Positions 46,237 to 56,595 of a DNA stretch of 64,000 nucleotides are shown here, in pieces. Position numbers and translations under genes: made by a program. The notes under the pieces were generated by a model. The model was given only the letters and a program-made list of their open reading frames with translations, had not been told where the DNA came from and searched no databases. Each line of letters begins with the position of its first letter. Positions within the stretch are counted from its first letter, which is position 1. The stretch spans positions 5,678 through 69,677 of the forward strand of contig CAZGRE010000002.1 of NCBI GenBank assembly GCA_964528085.1. The letters are read 5' to 3'. The DNA comes from B2-G16 sp964528085. Lineage in GTDB: Bacteria > Bipolaricaulota > Bipolaricaulia > UBA7950 > UBA9294.

Positions 46237-46264
46237 TCGGCCCCCACCATTCGGTGGAGGCCGA
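46237..46264 (-). terminator. Hairpin terminator after the gene at 46282
   Basis: Eleven base pairs and one mismatch form a stem around an ATTC loop (CGGCCCCCACC facing GGTGGAGGCCG). On the minus strand it is followed by CCTTTAT, and it lies between the end of the 46282 gene and the start of the MFS gene. Confidence 0.6.
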
Positions 46265-46281
46265 AGACCCGTCACTGGCCG

Positions 46282-47388
46282 TTACAAGAGGTCCATCGCG
46301 GCCGATACCGATACGTCGATCGACCAGCCGGGATCCCCTGCTTCGCGCGTCAGCGAGATCTGAAGGACGACGTCCGCCCCACCGATGTCGAACCCGACGG
46401 AAAGGGAGGCCGCGTGGTTTATGTTCGCCGGAAGGCCGGCCGGCTTCACCCGTTGGAGCGAATAGCCGGCGGTTACCGTGCTCGTCTCGGATAGGAGGTA
46501 CTCATAGGTCAGGTTCGCCGTCAGGGTGTTCTCGTCGGCGATGTTGAACGGGCCGGAGAAGCCGGCGTGGAAGAGGAGCTGGTCGCTCGGGCATGAGGCC
46601 ATCGCCGCGTCTGCCGAAGCGGTGATGACGATGTTCTGCGCTCCGCCATAGGGATCGATCAGCTCATAGCCGATCCCAGCCTGAAGAGCCCAGCCGCACT
46701 TCCGCCCGTTCCCCGTCTCAAGGATAATCTCCTCGATCGACAGGAGGGCGACCGCGTCGAGGGTGACGCCCGCCGCCGCCTCAATCGCCCCTTCGATATC
46801 TGCGACCATATCCTTCACCGTGTCGTATTCTGCTCCCCTTCCGATCACGCTCGCAATTCCAAGGAGGACGTCGTCGGTGAGGCCTTGTGCGATCGCCCCG
46901 AGCGAGAGGAGTTTATCCTCGATCAGAAACGCCTTGGAGAGGGGGGTGACATCGGTGAATCTCCCGACCCCACCTCCGACGCTCACATCGAGTCCGGGCT
47001 GCGGCTGGCTGGTCGCCATCGATGCACGCAGCCCTCCGAAAGCGAAGTAGAGACCATCCTCAACCGGATAGTAACGGAACGTCGCCGCCCCTTGGCCGAG
47101 CCATCCGGTTGGTAGGAACTGGTCGAGAACCACCTCCGCCGAGCCGGCGAGGGTGAATCCGTAGTTCGGCGAGTCGTAGAGTTGATCGTAATCGACGCCC
47201 ACCCGTCCGGAGTTGACGTCGATCGTCGGTGTCGCCGCATCGTTGTAGTACCTGTAGGTGAACGATAGGCCGGCGTCGGTCAGCGCCGTCACCGGCGAGC
47301 GATAGTCGCACAACGATAACCCGTAGCCGGCAGCCCCCAAACCGATCAGGAACGTGCCGAGCAGAATCACTACCCTCATTCTCTTCAT
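46282..47388 (-). CDS. Secreted barrel-like protein of unknown function
   Basis: The product has 368 residues from ATG 47388, which follows AAGGAGGT by 8 bases. It has a signal peptide (RVVILLGTFLIGLGAAG). The mature part has strands (LSFTYRYYNDAATPTIDVN, NYGFTLAGSAEVVLDQF, ATFRYYPVEDGLYFAFGGL, NTLTANLTYEYLLSETSTV, ADVVLQISLTREAGDPGWS) and a helical insert around DTVKDMVADIEGAIEAAAG. An outer-membrane barrel with a periplasmic insert is plausible. No family is recognised. Confidence 0.75.
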   Translation of the reverse strand: MKRMRVVILLGTFLIGLGAAGYGLSLCDYRSPVTALTDAGLSFTYRYYNDAATPTIDVNSGRVGVDYDQLYDSPNYGFTLAGSAEVVLDQFLPTGWLGQGAATFRYYPVEDGLYFAFGGLRASMATSQPQPGLDVSVGGGVGRFTDVTPLSKAFLIEDKLLSLGAIAQGLTDDVLLGIASVIGRGAEYDTVKDMVADIEGAIEAAAGVTLDAVALLSIEEIILETGNGRKCGWALQAGIGYELIDPYGGAQNIVITASADAAMASCPSDQLLFHAGFSGPFNIADENTLTANLTYEYLLSETSTVTAGYSLQRVKPAGLPANINHAASLSVGFDIGGADVVLQISLTREAGDPGWSIDVSVSAAMDLL

Positions 47389-47436
47389 CCGTTCCACCTC
47401 CTTAGTGGAAGTCATCACTTACTACAGTCTAGATGA

Positions 47437-47445
47437 ATTATACCA
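47437..47445 (-). promoter_or_regulatory. Extended -10 promoter of the gene at 46282
   Basis: TGGTATAAT, read on the minus strand, contains a perfect -10 hexamer with the TGN extension. It lies 49 bases before ATG 47388. The -35 region is poor, as is usual with extended -10 promoters. Confidence 0.5.
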
Positions 47446-47552
47446 TCATGCAAAACCAACCACCTTTGACCGAACTGGTGCGTACGTGTATCCTTCGCCA
47501 ACGTCTCACTATTCGGTAAGGCGAGTGAATTGGGGGAAGAGGGGGGTACGTC

Positions 47553-48809
47553 TTGCGCGCGAAGGTAGATCGTTCGAGTAGGAAGAGGGTGCTCGTCACC
47601 GGCTTGTTCGAGCCGGCAGCGCTTCACGTAATCAGGCGGTTCGGACAGATGGGGTACGAGGTTCACGCTGCCGAGGGGCATCTGCTGGCGTTCGCCGGCT
47701 TCTCCAAGTACGTGAAGAAGCGGATCCGACTCCCGAACATGCGGTACTTTCCGGAGCGCTACGCAGAGAGGCTCCTATCGGTACTCGAGGAGGGGGATTA
47801 CGACTACTACTTCCCCTCCTACGAGGAGATCATCCTGTTGAGCCATCACCGCGACCGGCTCCTCGCGGCGGCGAGGAGCATCATCCCCGAGACGGATACG
47901 CTGATGCGCCTCCACGACAAGGTGAGGCTCGGCGAGCTCGCCCGCGAGGTGGGGATCGACACCCCGGAGACGTTCGCCCCGGGATCGAGCGAGGAGGCGC
48001 GCGAGCTGATGGCGAGGATCGAGCTTCCGGTCGTGATCAAGATGCGGAAGACCTCGGGCGCAGCCGGGTTCAGGAAGGTCTACGAACGCAGGGACCTTGA
48101 GAAGCTCTACTTCGATGTGGTCAAGGTGAACTCCCTCGACGAGGATAACCTCCCGCTGCTCCAGCGGCTGATCGAGGGGCCGACGATCTGTACGCTCGAG
48201 CTGTGCAACAACGGGGATGTCGCCGGCGAGGTGATGTACAAAGGGATCAGGACGATGCCGAGGACGGGGGGGACGACCGTCTTCCGCGAGAGCATAACGG
48301 ATCAGGTCTGCTCTGAGGCGGCGGCGAAGCTGATCGATCACCTCGGGTACCACGGCTTCTGCGGGTTCGACTTCATCATGGAAGAGAATACCGGCCGGCC
48401 GTTCCTCGTCGACGGGAACTGTAGGATTACGCCGGCTGTATCAATGGCCTACTACGGTGGTTGCGATATGGTCGACGGCTGGGTGAGGATCGTCGATGGC
48501 GACGAGGGCGTGAAGCTCCCCGCTGCGCAAGAGGGGGTGCGGACGAAGATGCAGTTCGGCGACTTCGTCTGGCTTCTGGAGAGCTACCTCGGAAGCCTCA
48601 AGGACTGGTCGGGTGAGAGGAGGCTGAGGAAACAGTGGTGGGCGGACAAGGACTTCCATTACGACATCACGAGCCTCGCCGATCCGATGCCGATCGTGAT
48701 GATTTGGGTCTATATCCTCACCAATCTTTACAAGCTCGTGTTCACCGACTTCGACTCGGCGCAGCTGTTCATATTCCACAACCAGTACGTCGAGCAGAAG
48801 CGCGGCTGA
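47553..48809 (+). CDS. ATP-grasp carboxylate-amine ligase-like protein
   Basis: The 418-residue protein has an N-terminal Rossmann-like segment (RVLVTGLFEPAALHVIRRFG) and a central ATP-grasp fold: MRLHDKVRLGELAREVGIDT, ELPVVIKMRKTSGAAGFRKV, PTICTLELCNNGDVAGEVMY, and the metal-binding FDFIMEENTGRPFLVDGNCR. The closing region contains aromatic helices (MIWVYILTNLYKLVF) that may touch the membrane. These enzymes join a carboxylate to an amine or thiol with ATP. The substrates are unknown. TTG 47553 is chosen with a GAGGGGGG site upstream. No biosynthetic partner gene is adjacent. Confidence 0.85.
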   Translation: MRAKVDRSSRKRVLVTGLFEPAALHVIRRFGQMGYEVHAAEGHLLAFAGFSKYVKKRIRLPNMRYFPERYAERLLSVLEEGDYDYYFPSYEEIILLSHHRDRLLAAARSIIPETDTLMRLHDKVRLGELAREVGIDTPETFAPGSSEEARELMARIELPVVIKMRKTSGAAGFRKVYERRDLEKLYFDVVKVNSLDEDNLPLLQRLIEGPTICTLELCNNGDVAGEVMYKGIRTMPRTGGTTVFRESITDQVCSEAAAKLIDHLGYHGFCGFDFIMEENTGRPFLVDGNCRITPAVSMAYYGGCDMVDGWVRIVDGDEGVKLPAAQEGVRTKMQFGDFVWLLESYLGSLKDWSGERRLRKQWWADKDFHYDITSLADPMPIVMIWVYILTNLYKLVFTDFDSAQLFIFHNQYVEQKRG

Positions 48810-48812
48810 TCG

Positions 48813-49901
48813 CTAGCCTCCGCCTTCGAACAGGACCTTGACCCCGCGGCGGCGGAGCTCCTCGATCGCCTTCCTCTCCGCCGATCCTTCTGTCAGATCG
48901 AGGTTTGTACCCCGTAAGTCGAGCTCGTCTCCGGCATCGAGCCCGGGGTTTTCAAGGAGGGGTTCGATGTCGGTTATTTTCGTCTCCGAAAGGCCGAGGA
49001 TTCGGATCGAGGCGAGGTGGGAGAGGGGGCTTATCTCCTCGATCGGGTTTCGATCGAGCCAGAGTTTGACGAGACGGGTCATCCCTGAGAGGGGGGAGAT
49101 GTCGGATATCGAGTTTCCCCACAGGCTCAGCCGCTGCAGGCGGACGAGGCCTGAGAGGGGGGAGATGTCGGTTATCCGGTTGTCGCTCAAGCCGAGGCCT
49201 TCGAGGTTCGTCAGATTCGACAGCGGGGAGAGATCACTTATCCTGTTGCCTCCCAGGCTTAGCTTGACGAGGTTCCTGAGCCCAGCGAGGAACGAGATAT
49301 CATCGATCCCGATGTTCGGCAGGCCGAGCCATTCGAGGTCTGTGAGGCCGGAGAGAGGGGTCGGATCCTCGATCGGGTTCCCCCCGAGGCCGAGCTCGGT
49401 CAGCCTCGTTAAGCCGGCAAGCGGCGAGACGTCCCTTATCCGGCTGTCCCAAAGCCCGAGCCAAGTGAGGTTCGTAAGCCCAGAGAGCGGGCCGGCATCG
49501 GCGACGGTGTTGAAATCGAGGTCGAGCTTCCGAAGACGGGTGAGCGAGGAGAGAGGGGAGACGTCTTCGACGTAATTGCTCCTTAAGATCAGCGTCTCAA
49601 GCCGCCTGAGCCCTGAGAGCGGGGTAAGATCTGCGATATGGTTCTCGGCCAAGTCAAGGTATCTGAGGTTCCTGCAGGTCTCGATCCCGTCGAGGTGTGA
49701 TATTCCCTGATCAGAAGCGGTGAGCTTCGTCAGCCGGAGGAGGTCAAGACGCGTGATCGGGCGGGATTCGATTTTGAGCTCGGCGCGAATCGCTGTCTCC
49801 AGGTGCGGATCGCGGAAGGGGACGGGTCGCATCCAGATAGAGGCGCTAACAATGATCCCGATGAGTGCAACCGCGATTATCGCCTTCAGGGAGTCATCCA
49901 T
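48813..49901 (-). CDS. Leucine-rich repeat protein, internalin-like, membrane-anchored
   Basis: The 362-residue protein has an N-terminal helix (LKAIIAVALIGIIVSASIWM) and at least ten leucine-rich repeats of about 22 residues. Each follows the pattern LxxLTxLxxLxLxxNxIxDISP, as in SPLSGLTNLTWLGLWDSRI and SPLSNLTNLEGLGLSDNRI. A short non-repeat C-terminus (ERKAIEELRRRGVKVLFEG) follows. The repeat type is that of internalins, which bind proteins, but this protein has no sorting signal, and the helix probably holds it in the inner membrane. It converges with the ATP-grasp gene with three bases between. Confidence 0.9.
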   Translation of the reverse strand: MDDSLKAIIAVALIGIIVSASIWMRPVPFRDPHLETAIRAELKIESRPITRLDLLRLTKLTASDQGISHLDGIETCRNLRYLDLAENHIADLTPLSGLRRLETLILRSNYVEDVSPLSSLTRLRKLDLDFNTVADAGPLSGLTNLTWLGLWDSRIRDVSPLAGLTRLTELGLGGNPIEDPTPLSGLTDLEWLGLPNIGIDDISFLAGLRNLVKLSLGGNRISDLSPLSNLTNLEGLGLSDNRITDISPLSGLVRLQRLSLWGNSISDISPLSGMTRLVKLWLDRNPIEEISPLSHLASIRILGLSETKITDIEPLLENPGLDAGDELDLRGTNLDLTEGSAERKAIEELRRRGVKVLFEGGG

Positions 49902-50089
49902 TCCGGCCGGATTCTACTTTTCCGGATCGATGATCTCCACAACCTTCTCGTATCTCTGATTTTCCGATGTTAGAGTCCAGGCATGTGATGTATTGGTGCG
50001 GAAGTGAAGAAAGGGTTTGAAATGAACGACCATCGCTGCCATCTTCGGTTAACCAACAAGCCGACGTCAGTCGGACCGAGGAGGAAGCG

Positions 50090-51123
50090 ATGGTCAACGA
50101 GAGGATAGGGAGTTTGGCCTGGTTGCGCAAGCGGATCGAGCAGGCGGACACGGATCTGTTACGCGAGATGGTGCAAATGATGGCTGAGGCCCTGATGTCA
50201 GCTGAAGTAGATGCGAAGTGCGGTGCACCGTACCACCAACCGAGCGCGGATCGGGTCAACCGACGTAACGGCTACCGTGGACGTCGTTGGGATACCCGCC
50301 TCGGCACGATTGAGCTTGAGATCCCCAAGCTCCGCAAAGGGAGCTACTTCCCCGCGTGGTTGCTGGAACCACGCCGTCGCTCGGAACGGGCATTGGTTCA
50401 AGTGGTGACCGAGTGCTACGTGCATTATTCCGTACATTGGGGCTGGAAGGGATGAGCAAAAGCCAGGTATCTGAGCTGGCCAAAGAGCTTGACCCGTTGG
50501 TGGAGAGGTTCCGTAACCGTCCGTTGGACAGTAGGTCGTACACGTTCGTCTGGCTCGATGCGATGACGCAGCGCTGCCGCGATGGTGGAGTGGTGGTGAA
50601 CGTGGTGACGGTGATCGCCACCGGGGTGAACGGGGACGGTCACCGCGAGATCCTGGGACTGGAGGTGATGACGAGCGAGGATGGTACGGGATGGACCGAG
50701 TTCTTACGCGGGTTGGTGGCACGTGGGTTGAGTGGGGTAAAGCTCGTCATCTCCGCTGCTCAGCACCGGCGCGTCGTTGCTGAGCTTGAGCGCAGGTTCC
50801 CTTAAGCCGCTGCCATGCTGGACGAGGCGAGAGAAGAGATCCTGGCGTTTTCGGTGTTCCCTGTTGAGGTGTGGCGGCAGATCTGGTCGAACAACCCGCA
50901 GGAGCGGCTGAACCGGGAGATCCGGCGGCGGAGCGATGTGGTTGGATCTTTCCCAACCGGGAATCGATCGTTCGGTTGGTCGGGGCTGTGCTCGCTGAGT
51001 ACAACGACGAATGAATGGTCAGCCGCAGGTACATGTCGGTGGGGGTGTTGGAGAAGGCTCAACAGGATGTGATCAACGATCCAGAGAAGGAGGGAGCACT
51101 GGTCGAGCAGGTCGCCGCTTGAT
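50090..51123 (+). pseudogene. Decayed IS256-family transposase
   Basis: The stretch carries IS256/Mutator-type transposase in pieces. Part one (50090-50455) has NERIGSLAWLRKRIEQADTD and DAKCGAPYHQPSADRVNRRN and ends in a frameshift after VVTECYV, where about 30 bases seem lost. Part two (to about 50805) has SKSQVSELAKELDPLVERF, the catalytic-region FVWLDAM, and GLEVMTSEDGTGWTEFLRGL. It then jumps from GVKLVISAAQ (the place of the SDAH motif) to HRRVVAELERRFP, so about 70 codons with part of the active site are missing. Part three has [20 protein letters not shown], the catalytic Glu region, and [17 protein letters not shown]. It cannot be active. Terminal repeats were not found. Confidence 0.85.
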
Positions 51124-51679
51124 CGGTCAGCGAAGATGGCGCGATGTCATTACACCACTTGACTGGACGTGACCAGAAGTCGCCCAAGTATCCCTCCCAG
51201 AAGCGAGTTCGGATGCACTTGCAAGTAGGCGATCAGGTCGAACAAAAAGCCGGAAGCCCAGTGCTTAAGGAACGGAGGGTGCACAAGCGCGCTTCCCCTG
51301 CATGGTACTTCGAGCGGCATCATTGATGCGAAGACCGGCGAGGTGATTCACGAGTGCTCGGAGCCATTGGAGAAGCACACAGGGCACGGAAGTGCTAAGG
51401 AATATGAGAAGAAAAAGCCCAAGATCACACGTACGTGTAGAGGAGGACGAATGACGCTATCTGAAGGCATCCACCTCGTTAGGCAGAAGCATCTGGAGGA
51501 GAAAGATGGGAAGACTGGTGGCCCCATTGCAGATAAGTACCAACAAGCCTTGGTCAACTACCCAGCGACCATGGCGATTGCACATCCATCTGTTCGCGCT
51601 TGAGGCGCACAAGACTACAGCTTAATCTGCATAGAGGAACTGCAGTTCCCTAAAAGAAAGTTAGTTTAGAACAGCGCTT
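51124..51679. other. Gap of 556 bases with unassigned frames
   Basis: Two short frames (51144-51326 and 51343-51603) are open but match nothing I recognise. The second includes TGEVIHECSEPLEKHTGHGS followed by a lysine-rich run. Base use differs from the neighbours. Because it sits between the dead transposase and tRNA-Ala, it is probably leftover mobile DNA. Confidence 0.5.
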
Positions 51680-51752
<73 letters not shown>

Positions 51753-51787
51753 GGTTTAGGGTATTGTCGGGGAAGAGCCACTTCCGG

Positions 51788-54679
51788 TCAAGAGCGGACC
51801 ACGATGCTCACCATCTTCTTCGGAACGGCGATCGTCTTCACCACGTCCTTCCCCTCGATCCTACTGCGGACCTGGCCGTCGGCGAGGGCGGCCTGAGCGA
51901 GGGCGTCCGCATCCTCGGCGATCTCGCGCGGGACGACGATCCGGGCGCGGAGCCTCCCGTTTATCTGCACCGGGATCTCGATCGTATCCTCTTGGAGGGC
52001 GTCCTCACGATACGACGGCCAAGGCTCCCTCAGAACGGCGTCATCGTGGCCGAGGCGCCGCCAGAGCTCCTCGCAGAGGAACGGTGCCATCGGGGAGAGG
52101 ATCAGGATCAACCCGTCGAACGCCTCGCGGAGGAGGGAGGGGTCCGTATCACCTTCTAGATAACGGGAGAGGTCATTCGTGAACTCCATGATCGCAGCAA
52201 CGGCCGTGTTGAAGCTGAACCGCTTCTCTATGTCCTCGGTCACCTTCTTCACGGTCGCGTGATAGCACCGCCAGATGCGGAGGCCGGGCTCATCGAGCTC
52301 TCGTAGATCGGTCCTCTCCCCGATCGGCGCAACCCGATCGAGGTTTCCGACGATCAAGGAATAGAGGCGGTTTAGGAACCGGAACGAGCCGCGGATCCCC
52401 TCCTCGGTCCAGTCGATGTCACGATCCGGCGGGCCCATGAACAGCGTATAGACCCGCTCGGTGTCGGCCCCGTAGCGGTCGATGATCTCCTCCGGGGAGA
52501 CGACGTTCTTCTTCGACTTCGACATCGAGAAGTTGTAGGTCTCGAGCTCCCGCCCGCAATGGGGGCAGCGGCCGTCCTCCGCCTCGTGCGGATAGAGCCA
52601 GCCGTGCTCAGGGCAGCGGTAGGCGGTATGGCAGATCATCCCCTGGGTGAACAGCCGCTCGAACGGCTCGTCGAACGAGAGATACCCCATGTCGTGGAGG
52701 GCCTTGGTGATGAACCGGGAATAGAGGAGATGGAGGATCGCGTGTTCGACCCCGCCGACGTACTGGTCGACCGGGAGCCACCGGTCTACGTCCTCCTTGA
52801 CGAACGGGGCCTCCCGTTCGTGCGGGTTTATGTAGCGGAGGTAGTACCAGGATGAGTCGACGAACGTGTCCATCGTGTCCGTATCCCGCTTCGCCGGCTT
52901 CCCGCAGATCGGGCATGCCGCATCGGCGTACCCTGGGATGTCGGCGAGCCCCTTCTTCCCGATGAACTCGACCTCGGGGAGGAGGACGGGAAGATCCTCC
53001 TCAGGGACAGGGACGATCCCGCAATCGTCGCAATAGACGATCGGGATTGGCGCCCCCCAGTAGCGCTGACGGGAGATCAGCCAGTCGTGCAACCGGTAGT
53101 TCACCGCCTGCTTCCCTTTACCCGTCTCCTCGAGCCAGGAGATCACCGCATCGGCGGCCTCATCCCCCGGCGTTCCGGTGAATTCACCCGAATTCATCAT
53201 CGCCCCGTAATCGGCATGGAAGAGGAGATCGCGGTAGGGTGGAATATCCCCCAGGATCTCCATGGCGGTCCGCTTCTCCCCGAGGTCCGGGTCGAGGCCG
53301 GTGAGCCGCTCGAGGATCTTCCGGTCGGCGCTGACCGAGCCGAGCTCCATCACCCCATCCTCGAACACGAACGAGAAACGCACACCGACGATCTCCGTCC
53401 AGCAGTTCGGCTTCAGGTGCGAGCGGGCGAGATCGATGTATCGGTCAATCTCACCCTTCGAGAGCTCGACGATGATCCCCCTATCCCCGTCCTTAAACCG
53501 GATCCCCGCCCGTTCTAGATCCGCGGGGAACCCCTCGTCCATCGTACCGGGACGGACGAACGACCTTGCGCGGCCGTCTAAGCGTTCGATAACAGGAACG
53601 ATCGGGATCCCGTACTTGAGGGCGAATGCGAAGTCGCGCTCGTCGTGGGCCGGAACGGCCATGATCGCTCCGGTCCCGTAGGTCATGAGGACGTAGTCGG
53701 CGATGAATACAGGGATCTTCTCCCCGTTCACCGGGTTGATCGCATACCCACCGGTGAAGACCCCGGTCTTTTCCCGCTCGGTCGAGCTCCGCTCGATCTC
53801 GGTCCGCCGGGCGGCTTCATCCCGGTATGCGTCTACCCGAGCGCGGTTCTCATCCGTCGTAAGGGCGTCGACGAGCGGGTGCTCGGGGGCGAGGACCATG
53901 AACGTCGCCCCCCACAGCGTGTCCGGCCTGGTGGTGAATACGACGATATCCTGTCCCGATTCGGTCTTGAAGGAGACCTCGGCCCCCGAGCTGCGGCCGA
54001 TCCAGTTCGACTGCATCTTTTTCACGTTCTCCGGCCAGCCGGTGAGCCCCTCGAGGTCGTCCAACAGCCGGTCGGCGTAGTCGGTTATCTTGAAGAACCA
54101 CTGCTCGAGCTCCCTCGGCTCAGGAGGGGTCCCGCACCGCTCGCAGACCCCGCCGACGACCTGCTCGTTGGCGAGAACGGTCTGGCAGGTCGGGCAGTAG
54201 TTCACCGTGGCGCGCTTCTTGTACGCGAGGCCGCGCTCGTAGAGCTTGAGGAAGAGCCACTGCGTCCATTTGTAGTAGTCGGGGAGGCAGGTCGTGATCT
54301 CGCGATCCCAATCGAACTCGACCCCCCAGGCGCGGAACTGCTCCTTGGCGTGCTCGATGTTCTTCAGCGTCCAATCGCGGGGATGGATCCCCCGCTCGAT
54401 TGCCGCGTTCTCCGCCGGCAGGCCGAACGCGTCCCAGCCCATCGGGTTCAGGACGTGGTAGCCGCGCATCAGGTAGAACCGCGTGACTACGTCCCCGATG
54501 ATGTAATTCCTCCCGTGCCCGACGTGGAGATACCCCGAGGGGTAGGGGAACATGTTAAGATAGTAGAACTTCTTGTCGACATCGGCGTTGTCGACCCTAA
54601 ACAGCCCCTCGTCCCGCCAGTAGTCGCGCCAGCGCTCCTCGATCCCCTTGAAGTCGTACCGCTCTGAGCTTCCTGCCAT
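51788..54679 (-). CDS. leuS: Leucyl-tRNA synthetase
   Basis: LeuS charges tRNA-Leu and proofreads it in a separate editing domain. The class I motifs are [15 protein letters not shown] (HIGH type) near the N-terminus and [11 protein letters not shown] (KMSKS type). The editing domain lies between, with [26 protein letters not shown] sequence ([19 protein letters not shown]) and [16 protein letters not shown]. The anticodon-binding region and C-terminal domain ([18 protein letters not shown]) are present. The length of 963 residues is somewhat over the usual 860-900 of bacterial forms, but no extra domain stands out. It follows the phosphohexomutase gene by 2 bases. Confidence 0.98.
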   Translation of the reverse strand: MAGSSERYDFKGIEERWRDYWRDEGLFRVDNADVDKKFYYLNMFPYPSGYLHVGHGRNYIIGDVVTRFYLMRGYHVLNPMGWDAFGLPAENAAIERGIHPRDWTLKNIEHAKEQFRAWGVEFDWDREITTCLPDYYKWTQWLFLKLYERGLAYKKRATVNYCPTCQTVLANEQVVGGVCERCGTPPEPRELEQWFFKITDYADRLLDDLEGLTGWPENVKKMQSNWIGRSSGAEVSFKTESGQDIVVFTTRPDTLWGATFMVLAPEHPLVDALTTDENRARVDAYRDEAARRTEIERSSTEREKTGVFTGGYAINPVNGEKIPVFIADYVLMTYGTGAIMAVPAHDERDFAFALKYGIPIVPVIERLDGRARSFVRPGTMDEGFPADLERAGIRFKDGDRGIIVELSKGEIDRYIDLARSHLKPNCWTEIVGVRFSFVFEDGVMELGSVSADRKILERLTGLDPDLGEKRTAMEILGDIPPYRDLLFHADYGAMMNSGEFTGTPGDEAADAVISWLEETGKGKQAVNYRLHDWLISRQRYWGAPIPIVYCDDCGIVPVPEEDLPVLLPEVEFIGKKGLADIPGYADAACPICGKPAKRDTDTMDTFVDSSWYYLRYINPHEREAPFVKEDVDRWLPVDQYVGGVEHAILHLLYSRFITKALHDMGYLSFDEPFERLFTQGMICHTAYRCPEHGWLYPHEAEDGRCPHCGRELETYNFSMSKSKKNVVSPEEIIDRYGADTERVYTLFMGPPDRDIDWTEEGIRGSFRFLNRLYSLIVGNLDRVAPIGERTDLRELDEPGLRIWRCYHATVKKVTEDIEKRFSFNTAVAAIMEFTNDLSRYLEGDTDPSLLREAFDGLILILSPMAPFLCEELWRRLGHDDAVLREPWPSYREDALQEDTIEIPVQINGRLRARIVVPREIAEDADALAQAALADGQVRSRIEGKDVVKTIAVPKKMVSIVVRS

Positions 54680-54681
54680 CG

Positions 54682-56151
54682 TCAGATTCCCTCTCGCGCG
54701 AGGCGTTCCGCCTCGTCCAACAGCTTTTGCACGTCGCTTTCCCGCTCCATCTCACAGTAGAGCCGGAGGATCGGCTCTGTCCCCGAGGCGCGGAACAGGA
54801 GCCATCCCCGATCGAACCGGAGCTTCACGCCGTCTAAGGTCTCGACCGATCGTACAGGCAATCCCGCGAACCGCTCCGGCGGATCGTCCTTGAGTTTCTC
54901 CACGACCTCCAACCGCGCCGGGACGTGGATGTCGCGGCGATGGTAGAATCGCGGTCCGTACTCGTCGAACAGCGACTGGACGACCTCGCTCATCGGCCGA
55001 TTTGCGCTCGCCGCGATCTCGGTCAGGAGGAGCGAGCAGAGCACACCGTCGCGCTCGGGGATGTGCCCACTGATCGCGATGCTCCCGCTCTCCTCGGCAG
55101 CGATCAGGACGTCTCCCCGCTTCAGGATCTGCTCGCAGTGATGCTTGAACCCGATCGGGACGACGATCTGGGGGAGGCCGTAGTCCTCGCACATGTCGCG
55201 CGCCATGTCGGTGAGGTTGAACGAGGTGACGACCGCGCCGCGCATCCCCCTCTCCTCTACAAGGTAGCGGAGGATGAGGGCGAACGTCCGGTGGGGGTCG
55301 ATGAACCCCCCGCGCTCGTCCATCGCCGAGATCCGGTCGCCGTCGCCGTCGGTCACCACACCGATCAACCGCTTCTTCTTAGGACGGAGCGATGCGATCA
55401 CCGCGCGCAAGGGGACGAGGTTCTCCTCGAGCGGCTCCGGCTTTACCCCCCCGAAGAGGGGATCGCGCCGGGCGCGGATCTCGGTGTAGGGGACGCGATT
55501 CTCGCTCAGGATCTCGGCGACCCACCCCTGCGCCGAGCCGTACATCGAATCGATCACGACGTGCACCGGGGAGGCCTTCAGCCGCGCCGGATCGATGAGC
55601 GCTCGGATCTTGTCGAGGAACGGCGCCCGCAGGTCGACCTGCGGGATCGCTTCATTCGGACTGCGAGGCACGGGGTTCTGTCCGCGCAGGTTCGCCACGA
55701 CCCCGTCGGTCACCTCTTCCGGTGCGGATCCGCCGTACTCGGCCTTGTACTTGATCCCGTTATAGACTGGGGGGTTGTGGGAGGCGGTGATCACGATCCC
55801 GGCGGCGGCACGGCGGTCGACGACCGCGTAGGAGACGGCCGGGGTGGTGACGGGCGTGTCCGCGACCACGACCGGGATCCCGGAGTCGTAGAGGACCCTG
55901 GCGAAGTGGTGAGCGAACTCCCGCGACAGGAACCGCATGTCGTAGCCGACCACGACCCCGTCCTCCGCCGGACGGTACTCCGCCCCCCAGTCGGTGTAGA
56001 TCAAAAGCTTATCCCGATCAGCGGAAGGGAGGAACCTCCCCGTCGCCGCGGCGACCCGACCGACGTTCGCGAACGTGAAATCGCGGGCGATGATCCCGCG
56101 CCACCCGTCCGTCCCGAACCGGACGGGCTCATCTGCGCTTCGTCTTCCCAC
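54682..56151 (-). CDS. Phosphoglucomutase/phosphomannomutase family enzyme
   Basis: The family interconverts hexose 1- and 6-phosphates in the cytoplasm. The 489-residue protein starts with [11 protein letters not shown]. It has the catalytic phosphoserine loop [17 protein letters not shown], the metal-binding [18 protein letters not shown], the sugar-binding [19 protein letters not shown], and the phosphate-binding [15 protein letters not shown]. Whether it prefers glucose, mannose or glucosamine phosphate cannot be told. The start overlaps the small gene at 56129 by 23 bases; leuS follows 2 bases after its stop. Confidence 0.95.
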   Translation of the reverse strand: MGRRSADEPVRFGTDGWRGIIARDFTFANVGRVAAATGRFLPSADRDKLLIYTDWGAEYRPAEDGVVVGYDMRFLSREFAHHFARVLYDSGIPVVVADTPVTTPAVSYAVVDRRAAAGIVITASHNPPVYNGIKYKAEYGGSAPEEVTDGVVANLRGQNPVPRSPNEAIPQVDLRAPFLDKIRALIDPARLKASPVHVVIDSMYGSAQGWVAEILSENRVPYTEIRARRDPLFGGVKPEPLEENLVPLRAVIASLRPKKKRLIGVVTDGDGDRISAMDERGGFIDPHRTFALILRYLVEERGMRGAVVTSFNLTDMARDMCEDYGLPQIVVPIGFKHHCEQILKRGDVLIAAEESGSIAISGHIPERDGVLCSLLLTEIAASANRPMSEVVQSLFDEYGPRFYHRRDIHVPARLEVVEKLKDDPPERFAGLPVRSVETLDGVKLRFDRGWLLFRASGTEPILRLYCEMERESDVQKLLDEAERLAREGI

Positions 56152-56407
56152 TTCTCTTTCCCCTTTGCTTAAGGCGCGAGGTCATGTTGATCCGCTCGAC
56201 GTTCTCCGGAAGCTTCAGATCGTCACGGCGGAGGATCTCCTCGAGGAGGGTATAAGGGAGGGAGGTCTCGATCCAGATCGAGTCGATATCGACGACCCCA
56301 TTCCGCACCGGAACGCGAGGGATGACCCGTTCGACCGCCTCCTTGTACCGGAGCGACATCCCCTCCCCACCGGGACGATACCCGTCGGTCTCTTCTTCGG
56401 TAACCAT
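56129..56407 (-). CDS. Small basic protein of unknown function
   Basis: The frame from ATG 56407 encodes 92 residues (76 if ATG 56359 is used). The central part SIWIETSLPYTLLEEILRR is an amphipathic helix. The C-terminus is strongly basic ([16 protein letters not shown]), as in nucleic-acid-binding proteins. It overlaps the phosphohexomutase start. No family is recognised. A weak AAGGGG site precedes ATG 56407 and GGAGG precedes ATG 56359. Confidence 0.55.
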   Translation of the reverse strand: MVTEEETDGYRPGGEGMSLRYKEAVERVIPRVPVRNGVVDIDSIWIETSLPYTLLEEILRRDDLKLPENVERINMTSRLKQRGKRSGKTKRR

Positions 56408-56539
56408 ACTTAAAAATCCCCTTCGATCGCAGTCGGTTATGGCCGATCGCCGGCCGTGAGAAAGGCGAACGGAGGCCCGTCCGTCTCGAACCGGCGGCCG
56501 ATCATAGCACAGCCGCAGGATCGGTGTAAAGGAGCCCGG

Positions 56540-56568
56540 TTGGTGAGCGGTAAAGGATATGCTAAAAT
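56540..56568 (+). promoter_or_regulatory. Predicted promoter of the subtilase operon
   Basis: TTGGTG at 56540-56545 is followed after 17 bases by TAAAAT (5 of 6), which is preceded by TGC to form an extended -10. Transcription would begin about 20 bases before the GTG start at 56596. It is the only promoter visible for the three genes that follow. Confidence 0.5.
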
Positions 56569-56595
56569 CCCTGTTTAAGCCCGAGGGGGGATCAC

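Noticed and set aside
54680..54740. T-box riboswitch in front of leuS
   Set aside because: leuS follows the phosphohexomutase stop by 2 bases, so there is no leader to hold one.
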